A stretch of DNA of 64,000 bases, taken from positions 124,001 through 188,000 of the IMG/VR virus record IMGVR_UViG_3300042473_001265; one strand, given 5' to 3'. The notes under the pieces were generated by a model. That model had not been told where the DNA came from, searched no databases, and worked only from the letters and a program-made list of their open reading frames with translations. The stretch comes from a virus. Shown here piece after piece: positions 35,201 through 43,726 of the stretch. Both the position numbers and the translations under genes were made by a program. How positions within the stretch are numbered: position 1 is the stretch's first letter; each line of letters starts with the position of its first letter.

Positions 35201-38200
35201 CACATCCCACCCAAATTGTGCTTGATAAATTGGTGCATTGTCTGCTGTTTGATTTAGAGAATCCCAATCAGATGTGATGACAATTTGTTGTACTGTGTTG
35301 AATATGTTGCTTTCAATTTCAATTATGTCGCCCACTGCCAGTGTCACTGCGCTGGTCAACACAACGTCATTGCCGACCACATTGAATCCACCATCAACTG
35401 CAAACTCTGCATTGGTCAAGAACACATTGTTGATCAACACGCTGACCGGCGCTTGCCATCCAGCAGGCAATGCAAATGTGGTTGTGGCTGTTTCGCCTAT
35501 GCCAACTTGATATCGTAATACGCTGCGATCATACACATATGTGCTGCCGGACTCCAGGGAAGAAACCAAACTTGTTGGCGCTCCTATCACTACCTGACGT
35601 CCATCTGTGGCTGACGCCACACTGTGACCAAAATTTACACTGTTGGCAGGGCCGTCAATTTTGTCAATATATTTAAAATATGTTCTAGCAGACGCAAAGA
35701 TAATTGCATCTGCAGGTGGTATGGCAGCAGGTTCAAATGTGACTGTTGTTCCGGCAAATGTATAATCAATGTATGGGCGCTGTGCAAATCCGTTTACTTC
35801 TAACAGGAACGAATCAATATCAGTTGCTGTGTACAAATATTCAGACAGGTCAAACGAGTCGTCGTTGTCGATGCCGGAACCCACAGGTGTAAATGTAACA
35901 ATGCCGCCAACTGTGACTGTGTTGACTGTGATCACCAAGTCATTTGCAGGTGATGTACCACCTCCAATGGTAGCAGCATTAATAGTAAGTGTATCACCAA
36001 TTGCATAGTCCAGGCCCGGAGCAGTTAACGATACTGCATAGTCTCCGCGAGTACGGTCTACAGTAAATGTTGCTTGTGATCCTGATCCTGATGTGGAATC
36101 TTGTGTTACTCCGTAGTAAACTTGATTGTCAAGTTGTATAGACTGGCGTCGAGCAATCACAATCACTGAACCGGCATCAGGTGTAGCTGCAAATAGCACA
36201 GCGGTATTGCTTAAAACATAGTCAACGCCTTCTGATTGTGCGGTGTTGTTAACAACCACTACCAATTGATTGGGATTTGTATAATCAATTTTGACAGCAC
36301 CGGAATATTGGTATTGTTGGTTTATTCCGTCAGCAATGTATGTCACCGACTGTGCAGCAACATCAACTCGACCATAGGCATACACTGCATTTTCGTCCGG
36401 AGCTCCGATGTACACAATTCGTTCATCTTTGCTTATGGCAACACTGGTGCCAAAACTTCCTGCACTGGTATCGTAGTCGGGTGCCACCAACAATTGTGGC
36501 TGTGTAAATCTACTGTCGGATGGATTTCTATTGATAATTGAAGCATACCCAACACCGCTGGCACTAAGGCTTGCGCCTGCTACTGCCCATGTTTGATTAC
36601 CAAATGCAATGTCATTACCAAATCCCAGTGTTTCGGGTGCTGTCAAGTATAATAAATTATCGTCAACATATAGCGCATCTGCTCCTCGTACATACGGATA
36701 TATCACACCGGTAACAGTAGCAGTTGCGTCATTGTAGAATGTAGGTGCGCCTACCAGGGCAGCAAGATTATCATAGGCTTGTGCAACACTTGTGCCATAC
36801 GCAGTATTTTCTATTGGCAAATGCTGCACTAAAGTATGGTTGTCAGTGAACACATCTTGTTTTTCCAGCACTTCCCATAGTTGGGCGCCGTTGTTGTCGA
36901 CCCAGGCCAGTGCACCAGGTACTAGATCATTGGCATAAGATAACAATCCCACGTCACTGGCCTGGGCCACACGCATTGTATCAAGATAAAATGCCAGGCC
37001 GTTGCCGGTGGCAACAATTTGGTTGCCTGTGAATGCATAAGCAACTGTCAAAGTAGTTGGCGTTGGTGCTGTCAACACACGATATACACCGTTGAACGAT
37101 TCATTAAAGAATCGAACAATTAATATATCTCCACGAGTTAAATCGTGTACTGCGGTGAATGTAACTAAACTTGTTCCGTTGAGATTGTCACTTACTCGAG
37201 TAATTCTTCCTGGGGTCTGAGTGGCACGGTACACATTCCAATCATAACTGTTTGTTTTGGCTACCCAAATTCTTGTGCCGTTTCCAATGTTGTCAAGGTC
37301 TGCTGCAATTGAACTTGGATCATCCAAAGAAAACACTGTGATATCAACGTCGTTGATGTTGACATAACCTGCTGTTGGCAATGCTGTGTCTGTAACAGTT
37401 GTGGTTGTTGTAGGTAAAATGTCAGTTGACGGCAACTTATAACTTTCACGCCATACATTATTCAACAACACAGTTTGATTTGCTACACTTGATTCGCCCA
37501 CTTCAATTATTTGTACTGTTGCAGGATCACTTTGCAACAATGCTTCATTCAATTGCAATTCAAAGAAACTGCGGTTGGCATTGGCACCATAGGTGCCGCG
37601 CAGCACTGCCCAATTTTCATAGATTTGATAATCAGCAACTTCTTTGCCAAGATTTGCACCAGTAAATATTTCAGCACTCAGCACAGTACCTTTGGTACCA
37701 ATGAACTGCTTGTACAGATTGACTTGACTGGTATCGTCAAGATTCAATGCAACCATATATTCGCGAGGTTGGAATCCGATCAGTCCATAACTTAATAAAT
37801 CGTTGTCACGCTCCAAGTTGGCTGTTTGTGTGTTGTAACTGTTGGCCAGCTGGTCTGCTTTGTTGGCCAAGTTGGGCAACAGACCTTTTTGTATTTTGGT
37901 ATAGTCGCTCTTGACCCAGTCAGCATAGGCAAATTCTCTTTTGGGCTGAACAATTATCTGTGCAGACCAATAGGTATTTTTATAATTGACAATTTCGCCT
38001 TTGGCATATCGGCGATTTGGAACCCAATCTTGCACATTGTCTTGGTTCAACACAAACCCTTGTGCATTCAATGTGCCGTCCCACTCGGTAGTGGTCATTG
38101 CTATTACATTCACGCGGTTTTGTCTAGCAGAAGTAGTTGGGTTATAAATTAAATCAGCAAAAATACTGACATTGTCTAAAATTACAAGATTTTCATAACT

Positions 38201-41200
38201 GGTGTATCGTAAGTTGGCATAGGCAATTGCCTGGCCAGTGGCACTGGTCACGCTAAATCTATTTTCCAGTCTTTCTATAATTAAATTTCTAGCATCAAAC
38301 GGTTGACGATTTTGATCCAGCATTATATTTTCTATATTCTGCATCATCACATTGTCAATGACTGCGCCGGGTCTTTCTGCAACCAATTGAGTTGCAGCTG
38401 GATTCAAGTTGATTAAACTGTTGACACCCCAACCTTGGTTGGCCCAGTACAGGAACTCTCTGGCCATTTGTTGCCAATCCAGCGGATAACCATTTTCACG
38501 ATCTTCACCAAAAATCAATCCTTGACCAGTTAAGTACTGTCCATAACTCAACAAGAAGTCGACCACCGAACTTTGATTTGTGAATACAAATCCGTATGGC
38601 ACTTGCACAATGTCTGTACTGTATTGTTTTGGCACACGCACAGTGCTGCCACCAGCGCTGACTGTCTGTAGTTGGCCATTGGCACGACTTGCTAGAATAT
38701 TAAAGTATGGATCAACTGTGCTGTATCCAAGCACTGCATATCCAGTGGCAACTGCCTGCACAATAACTGCACTGTATGCAAATGAACTAAATGGCACATT
38801 TTTGTACAACAGCAAATTGTAACTTTCATCCGGCAACAGCAGACTGGAGTTTTGACTGTCTGGACTTGACCGCTCGGTATACACTTTGAGGTATTGTTTG
38901 TCTGTAAAACTGGCAGTTCTCCAGCACAAACGAACATCAAGGCTGGCCAACGCCTGTTCCAACGCATCTGTTGAATTGATGCCCAACTGTTGATTGTAAT
39001 CCACAATCCAGTTGATGTAACTGGCCTTGCTGACAGGAGTAACTGTTCCAGCAACACGGTCAACATGCCCGCCGTACACTTGAACACCATTGGCATCCAG
39101 TCTATAACGACCATTGTATAGATATTGTTCTAAGTCAGCATCGTATTTGTAAAGGTCGCGATCAGCAAATAAACTAAAGAATTTGGCCGGACAGGTTAAT
39201 GCCAACAAACGCATAACAGCAAAAGGATAACTGCTGCTGGTCCACCATGCAGCTTCGGCCGGCCCACCATCGCCAACTACCCAGCTCTTACGGAAAGCAT
39301 TGGGATCGTATGCTCCAACCACACTGTCCAGTGGAGGCAGCAGTGCGCCTTCTGACCCAGTGGGGATAAAGAATGTGGACAAGTTTGGTCGTTGATATTT
39401 TGGAATAATATACGGTGCTACAGGATCAGCCACATAACCCGCTTGAATGTCATCCCATAATACCAAGTTGTCTCCGGTGTAAGGAACCGGTCCATAACGA
39501 TTGGTCCACCACACAGGCTGTTGACTAAATCCCAGCATTTCCCATGGTGTGGTAGATGGACTCAGAGTATCATAAAAATTTCTATAGATTCCGCGCCAGG
39601 CCCCCAACAATGGCAGGTTGAATTGTTTGTCGCCGGCTTGACTGTAGTTGTATGTGAACGCATTGGTGTTGATGTACTGCTGAGTTTTGTAATCAATCTT
39701 GTTCTGGCCACACCAGGTCAAGAAACTTTCGCCAAGTATGGTTGTAATTTCAGCAGCAGTGTAATCTGTTGTTCTGAAGTATCCGGGTATCACATCATCT
39801 GCTACCAATGGAACTGGATTGTCTTGAGTTTTCAAATTGTTAAAAATTCTACGCTCAAATTCCAGCAGTATATCATCACGCAGATCGCCAAATGCAACAG
39901 TAACGCTGCCGTCGTGGCCACGAATAACCACGGTGGGATTGACATAGTTTATATCCAAATACATCTGTGGTTTGTACGCTGCATACAATCCCATCTTGGT
40001 AGGAGTATTGGGAACAAAACTGCCAGTGGTTGTGGCATATTCTCGAACAGTGACTTGATCGCCCACAGCCAATGGCACAGTGACATCAATTCGTGGTCCA
40101 TCTGTGGCCACGGTGTAATCATAATTCAATGTTAACAAATTGCCATTTAGATAAACCAACAATCCTAAAAAGTTAGCAGATGTAAATGTGTATGTCTGAA
40201 CTGTGTCAAATACACCTGAGGTAATTGGTGTCACAGTGTGAATAATCTCTGTGTACACACTGCCGTGTGGTATCATGTCACTGTAGAAAAAACTGTTTAT
40301 ATTAGTTTTACCCAAGCTCAGGTCCGTGATGATTGAATCAAGTATTTGACTGGTGGTGAATGTGCCCCATTCGCTTTGAATGGCTGCTGCTAACATTCTA
40401 TTCTTAAATTTATTGTATTCTCTATCATTGAACTCTAGAGATTTAAAAATATTATAATTTGGCTCTCTCATAAAGAACCCAGCCAGAGTCATTGGAGAAC
40501 TTTGTTGCAGTATGGTTGTGCCATAGCGACCAATGTTGCCCAGGTCTCTGGTGTTGTTAGCTCCGTTGATTTTACCAACAAAGCCAATGAGATTCTCTGC
40601 AATACTTTCGTAATGTGTTCGCACAGTGCCCAGTGTAAACACATCACTGTTGGCGTTGAGTGGATTGTTCTCCAGATTGATGGGAACTTCATAAAAACCT
40701 GTTGCACTAACTTGATCACTCAGCACTTGTACTTCAATCACTGAGCCTGGTACATAGATTTTGTTCAGCGTAATTATAGTTGTGGTTGCATTTATTGTAA
40801 CTGTGTAATCTTGAGGCAACACAAATTCATCAGCCACATAAAGCATAATGGCCGGCACTGTGGTGTTAACTGGCACAACGATATCCAATTGCAACGGTGT
40901 TCCGTTGTAGGTAAATTGGAATTGTTGGCGAATCTGACTCGGAGTCGCTGCAACATCCCACCCAATTTTACGAGTGTATAAAACGCGGTCGCTGTATTGA
41001 TACACAAACCCATCACTGACATTGCCCACTACACCAGAAGTACCAGTTACATAATTGAATGTGTCAGTGTATAAATTATTATCAAACACTATATCACCAA
41101 TGTTGGTAAGACTCAGGTAACGCACAGGAAATCCCAATACAGGGTCTGCTGTTCCATTGCCAATGGCATAGCTGAATAGTTTACTTCCAACAAATGTAGA

Positions 41201-43726
41201 ACTAGGGTATGTTGTTTGATTACTAAAACTCACACCGGCAGAATCAAATACATCAAACAACGGTGCTTGGTTGGTGGCAGTTTTTTCTTGTGCCAGTATC
41301 CAGTCAACACCATCAAAATAGTAACTTAATCCTTGCTGTGTCAATCCGTTTAAGGCAACTACTGTTTGGTTAACCAGCACAGTAGAATCAGCAGCAGGAA
41401 CTAAATTTATTATAGGCTGGTTAATCAAAGGATTAACAGTGTCTGGTTCAATAAATGTTACTTCGTATATTTTATTTCGAACTTGTAAATCTGAATCATT
41501 TGCAAATATAACACGACTGCCATTGATAAATGTGTATCCGTCGGTGCTGTAGCCAATTGTGCCGTTGATGGTGCTGAGTGCATCAGTTGCGTTAAAGTCA
41601 ACAATATCAACTGGTTGTTTGCCTTCGGTGCCAAACTCAAATAATTTAGTACCAGCAATGAATTCTATCACTGGTCGTTTGGCTCTGTAGTTGTTGTCTA
41701 GAACTGCTGTGGTATTATTGTATGCCGCGCTGGCGTTGACAACATCAACATGAAACCAACGATTAGATCGCGACCACGCATTCAGGTCTGGGCTTGCACG
41801 GTTAATTGTCAAATAATCTGGAATCAGTGGAGCATTATCTGTGGCATCATAGTTGCCAATGTCATACCCAACACTGTCAAAAGGAACACTGGAGCTTTGA
41901 GTGTATGTTTCAGGAGTTACAAAACTAGCAACAGCTAACAATTTAATTGCTGTTCCTACTCCTTCAACATAGTATTCTTGGTTTTCGTAACTGGCTGGAA
42001 ATGTGGTTCCGCGGAATTGAACTTTGAGACCATTGGTGAATACTACACCATTGGGACTGGTGTAGGACGGTTGGCCAATGATATCTTCGACGAAGATTGT
42101 ACTGGCTTGGTCTTGATTGATCAAACGAATTTGACCAAATATTTCTGGATCTGTGCCGTCTTGGTAATACAACACATCTTTAATTGCTGTCAGTAACGGA
42201 ATTTGTTCAAATATTCCGTCGGCATTTTTATACCATTCGGTACTGGAATATTGTGTTCCAAACAACACATTAAATTTTTCTAAATTTTCAACTGACAACA
42301 CACTGTTCAACTGCATGTATTGCTGACCACCGGTGGTAGTGATATATTCAATTTGCCATATGCTGTAGCGTTGTGCTTGAGTCAGCGGAGTTGCTTGTGC
42401 AAATGGAATGCTGTCAAAACTGCCGGCGCCGGACTGAACATTGCCCACATTGGGCAACGGATCAAATTGCGAAGTAACTTCCCAGCCGCCTTGATCAGCA
42501 CTGGCATTGTTGACGAATGCAACTGTGCGACCATTTAAATTGGTAATGCCGTCAATGCCGGTGGGATTCTGTGTGAAGAATTCAGCTAAGAACTGATTGT
42601 TGATTTGTTCAAACGTCAGGCTGGTTATTAAATCAACTGATCCAATACTGGGCAATGTGTAATAAAAACTCTGTGCTGTGGCCAGTGGTACATTGAATTG
42701 CACTGCGCCCAAGTCTTCGCCGTTGTTGAATACTCCCAACACATCTCTGCTGCTGATGTTTGGTGCCCAGGGTAGTGTTCCTGAAACACCAGGTGTCATT
42801 TGAATCCAAAATCCTGGACCAGTGCCTGGAGTTCCGTCCACAATGGTAAATGTTCCTTGCATGTTGAACTGCGTTTCGCTGGCATAATATAAATTATCTG
42901 GCGCATCTTGCGGCACAGTAAATGTAATGTTGCCGGTTTGTGACCCGTTGCGACTGACACCTGTGTTGTATTGATTGCCAGTGCCCTGAGTCGGAGCAGT
43001 TTTGATCCAGAACGGCGACGCTGTATCAAGATTTAAATTGAATACATAGGTGTTGCCGCGAACCAGAGTCAATGCAGGATTTGGAACATAATCAATCACA
43101 TACGCAGATATGCCGCTGCTGGTAACGCGGAAATTGACTGATTCTTTTTGATTTTGTGCTACATTAAATGTGTAGTTGCCTCCGCGCACCAGAGTGATTG
43201 AAGGATTATTTGTGGGGTAATTAGAAAAAGTATATACACCATTTTCTCGTGTAACTGTGTAATCAGCCATTAACGGAATAGCAGTGGCACCAACATCCAC
43301 ATTGTCTGGACCAGCTGGCAACCAATAATATTGACTGAAGTTTACAAACTTGTCAAAGTCAAGTTGAGGATTCCAAGTATAGTATTCGCTGGTGTAGAGT
43401 CTATCGCTGTTGTCAGTAAACGATCCTTGTGTGGACAATGCATCACTGATGCCAGGATATGTAATAGCGTCTTCAACTGAGTCGCTATCAGGTTTCAGCA
43501 TGATGACACCCGGCTCCAACTGATAGTTTGTGCGAGTTGCAGTGGGTTCCACTACATAACGATTGTCAGCATTGACTCCGGGTCCAACACGACGACCAAC
43601 AAACCCTTGTGTCTTTTTAAACTGGGGTTCTTGAACCAGTTGGTCCAGAGTAGCAGCTAAAAATTGCTTGTTGGTAGATGTCTGAAATATTTCAGGTAAG
43701 AAATCTACTGTTCTCACTTTTGCCAT
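29279..43726 (-). CDS. Giant virion structural protein, 4,815 aa, in the gp7 position
   Basis: One uninterrupted 14.4-kb frame lies directly after gp6 (TAATG overlap), where T4 has gp7. N-terminus MAKVRTVDFLPEIFQTSTNK and SEYYTWNPQLDFDKFVNFSQ resemble very large structural proteins of aquatic T4-like phages as I recall. Residues about 174-297 hold one or two cupredoxin-like repeats (NPALTLVRGNTYVFNL, FTVPQDAPDNLYYASE) with metal ligands replaced. Residues about 2370-3165 hold at least five FG-GAP-like repeats (FGTSVAISKDERIVYIGAP, FGHSVASATDGRQVVIGAP, FGWDVDL, FGSSLFI) as in integrin-type beta-propellers, separated by immunoglobulin-like 'DYT...F..AP..G' modules. Residues near 3860-3900 contain GVGYTVAPSITVTG and GSGYTTTAIITFVGG repeats. 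No signal peptide or transmembrane segment. Role inferred: baseplate-anchored fibre or scaffold contacting the host surface. Confidence 0.8.
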   Translation of the reverse strand: MAKVRTVDFLPEIFQTSTNKQFLAATLDQLVQEPQFKKTQGFVGRRVGPGVNADNRYVVEPTATRTNYQLEPGVIMLKPDSDSVEDAITYPGISDALSTQGSFTDNSDRLYTSEYYTWNPQLDFDKFVNFSQYYWLPAGPDNVDVGATAIPLMADYTVTRENGVYTFSNYPTNNPSITLVRGGNYTFNVAQNQKESVNFRVTSSGISAYVIDYVPNPALTLVRGNTYVFNLNLDTASPFWIKTAPTQGTGNQYNTGVSRNGSQTGNITFTVPQDAPDNLYYASETQFNMQGTFTIVDGTPGTGPGFWIQMTPGVSGTLPWAPNISSRDVLGVFNNGEDLGAVQFNVPLATAQSFYYTLPSIGSVDLITSLTFEQINNQFLAEFFTQNPTGIDGITNLNGRTVAFVNNASADQGGWEVTSQFDPLPNVGNVQSGAGSFDSIPFAQATPLTQAQRYSIWQIEYITTTGGQQYMQLNSVLSVENLEKFNVLFGTQYSSTEWYKNADGIFEQIPLLTAIKDVLYYQDGTDPEIFGQIRLINQDQASTIFVEDIIGQPSYTSPNGVVFTNGLKVQFRGTTFPASYENQEYYVEGVGTAIKLLAVASFVTPETYTQSSSVPFDSVGYDIGNYDATDNAPLIPDYLTINRASPDLNAWSRSNRWFHVDVVNASAAYNNTTAVLDNNYRAKRPVIEFIAGTKLFEFGTEGKQPVDIVDFNATDALSTINGTIGYSTDGYTFINGSRVIFANDSDLQVRNKIYEVTFIEPDTVNPLINQPIINLVPAADSTVLVNQTVVALNGLTQQGLSYYFDGVDWILAQEKTATNQAPLFDVFDSAGVSFSNQTTYPSSTFVGSKLFSYAIGNGTADPVLGFPVRYLSLTNIGDIVFDNNLYTDTFNYVTGTSGVVGNVSDGFVYQYSDRVLYTRKIGWDVAATPSQIRQQFQFTYNGTPLQLDIVVPVNTTVPAIMLYVADEFVLPQDYTVTINATTTIITLNKIYVPGSVIEVQVLSDQVSATGFYEVPINLENNPLNANSDVFTLGTVRTHYESIAENLIGFVGKINGANNTRDLGNIGRYGTTILQQSSPMTLAGFFMREPNYNIFKSLEFNDREYNKFKNRMLAAAIQSEWGTFTTSQILDSIITDLSLGKTNINSFFYSDMIPHGSVYTEIIHTVTPITSGVFDTVQTYTFTSANFLGLLVYLNGNLLTLNYDYTVATDGPRIDVTVPLAVGDQVTVREYATTTGSFVPNTPTKMGLYAAYKPQMYLDINYVNPTVVIRGHDGSVTVAFGDLRDDILLEFERRIFNNLKTQDNPVPLVADDVIPGYFRTTDYTAAEITTILGESFLTWCGQNKIDYKTQQYINTNAFTYNYSQAGDKQFNLPLLGAWRGIYRNFYDTLSPSTTPWEMLGFSQQPVWWTNRYGPVPYTGDNLVLWDDIQAGYVADPVAPYIIPKYQRPNLSTFFIPTGSEGALLPPLDSVVGAYDPNAFRKSWVVGDGGPAEAAWWTSSSYPFAVMRLLALTCPAKFFSLFADRDLYKYDADLEQYLYNGRYRLDANGVQVYGGHVDRVAGTVTPVSKASYINWIVDYNQQLGINSTDALEQALASLDVRLCWRTASFTDKQYLKVYTERSSPDSQNSSLLLPDESYNLLLYKNVPFSSFAYSAVIVQAVATGYAVLGYSTVDPYFNILASRANGQLQTVSAGGSTVRVPKQYSTDIVQVPYGFVFTNQSSVVDFLLSYGQYLTGQGLIFGEDRENGYPLDWQQMAREFLYWANQGWGVNSLINLNPAATQLVAERPGAVIDNVMMQNIENIMLDQNRQPFDARNLIIERLENRFSVTSATGQAIAYANLRYTSYENLVILDNVSIFADLIYNPTTSARQNRVNVIAMTTTEWDGTLNAQGFVLNQDNVQDWVPNRRYAKGEIVNYKNTYWSAQIIVQPKREFAYADWVKSDYTKIQKGLLPNLANKADQLANSYNTQTANLERDNDLLSYGLIGFQPREYMVALNLDDTSQVNLYKQFIGTKGTVLSAEIFTGANLGKEVADYQIYENWAVLRGTYGANANRSFFELQLNEALLQSDPATVQIIEVGESSVANQTVLLNNVWRESYKLPSTDILPTTTTTVTDTALPTAGYVNINDVDITVFSLDDPSSIAADLDNIGNGTRIWVAKTNSYDWNVYRATQTPGRITRVSDNLNGTSLVTFTAVHDLTRGDILIVRFFNESFNGVYRVLTAPTPTTLTVAYAFTGNQIVATGNGLAFYLDTMRVAQASDVGLLSYANDLVPGALAWVDNNGAQLWEVLEKQDVFTDNHTLVQHLPIENTAYGTSVAQAYDNLAALVGAPTFYNDATATVTGVIYPYVRGADALYVDDNLLYLTAPETLGFGNDIAFGNQTWAVAGASLSASGVGYASIINRNPSDSRFTQPQLLVAPDYDTSAGSFGTSVAISKDERIVYIGAPDENAVYAYGRVDVAAQSVTYIADGINQQYQYSGAVKIDYTNPNQLVVVVNNTAQSEGVDYVLSNTAVLFAATPDAGSVIVIARRQSIQLDNQVYYGVTQDSTSGSGSQATFTVDRTRGDYAVSLTAPGLDYAIGDTLTINAATIGGGTSPANDLVITVNTVTVGGIVTFTPVGSGIDNDDSFDLSEYLYTATDIDSFLLEVNGFAQRPYIDYTFAGTTVTFEPAAIPPADAIIFASARTYFKYIDKIDGPANSVNFGHSVASATDGRQVVIGAPTSLVSSLESGSTYVYDRSVLRYQVGIGETATTTFALPAGWQAPVSVLINNVFLTNAEFAVDGGFNVVGNDVVLTSAVTLAVGDIIEIESNIFNTVQQIVITSDWDSLNQTADNAPIYQAQFGWDVDLCPNNCSIYIGAPQNTNNDSGAVQRNVNQARVYGIISSPVANPVLTAGNTVRVNDYQVAVPAAPNNTVAGLAAAINSANNGIGIPNATATVSDDLYFVADGIVKTFDIGVTYSQFDSYNTVVYLGTTLQTLNVDYTYNNTKGTIAFITAPADKTVIRVVTGVLTLSVINAAAATSNAKLNVLPGLTGSAFTDIGFVNYPYTQTITSPNPSQFARFGSSLFIDSTALTLVVGAPNGNMYKPVTFDNNTTYFDDRSTVFSTTIVQSGVAYTFDYLPSSTDSVNNPGKFVFGQQLYNDATKELDGYGTGLSYITGKLLVGAPGNDLEDSQFANFGQVVVFDNPDRTPAWTVKHLQTPVVDVALLNSVYMYDKLESQVTSYLDFFDPLQGKILGIAQENIDYVGAVDPANYNNGPIRNVGNPWAGARVGQIWWDTNSVRFIDPNQDDIVYASRRWGQTFPGSRIDIYQWVESEVQPANYTGPGTPLSFLSYTTRAELNSENVFATRYYFWVRNISTVNTVAGKKLSTTAIANYIQFPRASGIAYLAPLNASTVAIYNVLDLISAQDTILHVEYDRLANDDNVHQEYELIAADRADSFLSGNLYLKLQDSFSGINITGASVPDPGLSPAMRYGVEFRPRQSMFADRFGALQNYLGRANTVLAQYPITETKSFTLLNSREPEPAANSGAWNKRVANLSELGYQNLIIVPLGYRYLVATDTNNSGFWTIYEVVSGSAPGSRELTLIRVQNYDTRRYWSYIDWYLPGYNKTVNPVTSVLNYSGLSGVTLKIAPVGASVEVTNAATTGKFEIYQRTDLGWDRVGLEDGTIEFSRSLWDYAAGNFGFDVEVFDSQYFDQEPVIETRKIIQAINEQLFIDELLIERNRALILTFEYVMSEFASPDWLIKTSLIDVDHKIRNLLPYQFYNRDNQDFVLNYIQEVKPYHTQIREFNLSYNGNDAYPGLMTDFDLPAFWDATLTVPQFISPVLLPYTQSTANSNTNFNADTAADSTLWAKTPWDEWYANYTLSIQAVVITNGGVGYTVAPSITVTGDCVEQAEMTAIINGAGQVSGITIDNYGSGYTTTAIITFVGGNGTGAAAAVTMGNDLIRQITTRIKYDRYEYSSTIVEWQAGVNYDNGTQVRYLNRVWEAAADDSTGIQSNTFDPADWVIVNPGLLSGVDRTMGFYTPTVNEPGLSLPLLIDGVEYPGVQMFGVGYDQYPGFDIAPFDTTPFDNLTYGPEGRPTYDQTILDAIYQSPYNDPYLGTLATSINADGGAYIDTYSSHAPEELVPGSEFDTLDLRVYTTPGADWARDGHGFRIEVKKYTVTAVPETFDFASVDPVPATLLVENQTTGLLMHPVTDYTVDWVAQTVTVINGVDVDDVIVISLFEIGGGNQLLKRPYNGDEVTPEPIGSSLVVPVQYSLIDEFVIFVNGSLITNYTYIQAGTSTKLLFSNLYTSADYLMIAAIGPTTIDDTEINYSWSVPVTQYIAGISNQYLYTLTNSMEYTNPDNVYVTIDGRRVRTAAGAQYYADGTSEYLLPQRLGFDQSIIADNEVRVYVDDIPQILNIDFIVEPYDPDTPRAVIFDVTPTDGEKILICVTTDAQAVVTGDQILFNQYGGFVPTDGQIIAVTSWNDTRQQDILTQVYVGPGARVTPDGTEPFDSTDFDVGTVVGAPGSFDYSPPQQVSLNNLFLDHLNTDPDRLFVTLNGVLLFNNVSYTLVNDEIVLAGGYILSPTDVVMITQFTNSIAPLAMAFRIFQDMRGVQATYRITTATTTYLTQALSADADTIYVYNAAALDEPNLANNIWGLLTVNGERIMYRNRNLVTNTVSGLRRGTAGTGAASHAVNADVYNIGRGNLLQPEYQNYIVSNITNPLISGVNIGDGVTTSFVAALIDVSSEDSTVYNEAIEVYIGGTLQLGGYTVTNENPVTVLFDTAPAAGSEVTILVRRGVTWYAPGAGTPSNGVALQDTNTVAARFLRGE

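Noticed and set aside
39521-40135. 204-residue open frame on the plus strand inside the giant gene
   Set aside because: Antisense shadow of the 4,815-residue frame; Cys/Trp-rich composition unlike a real protein.
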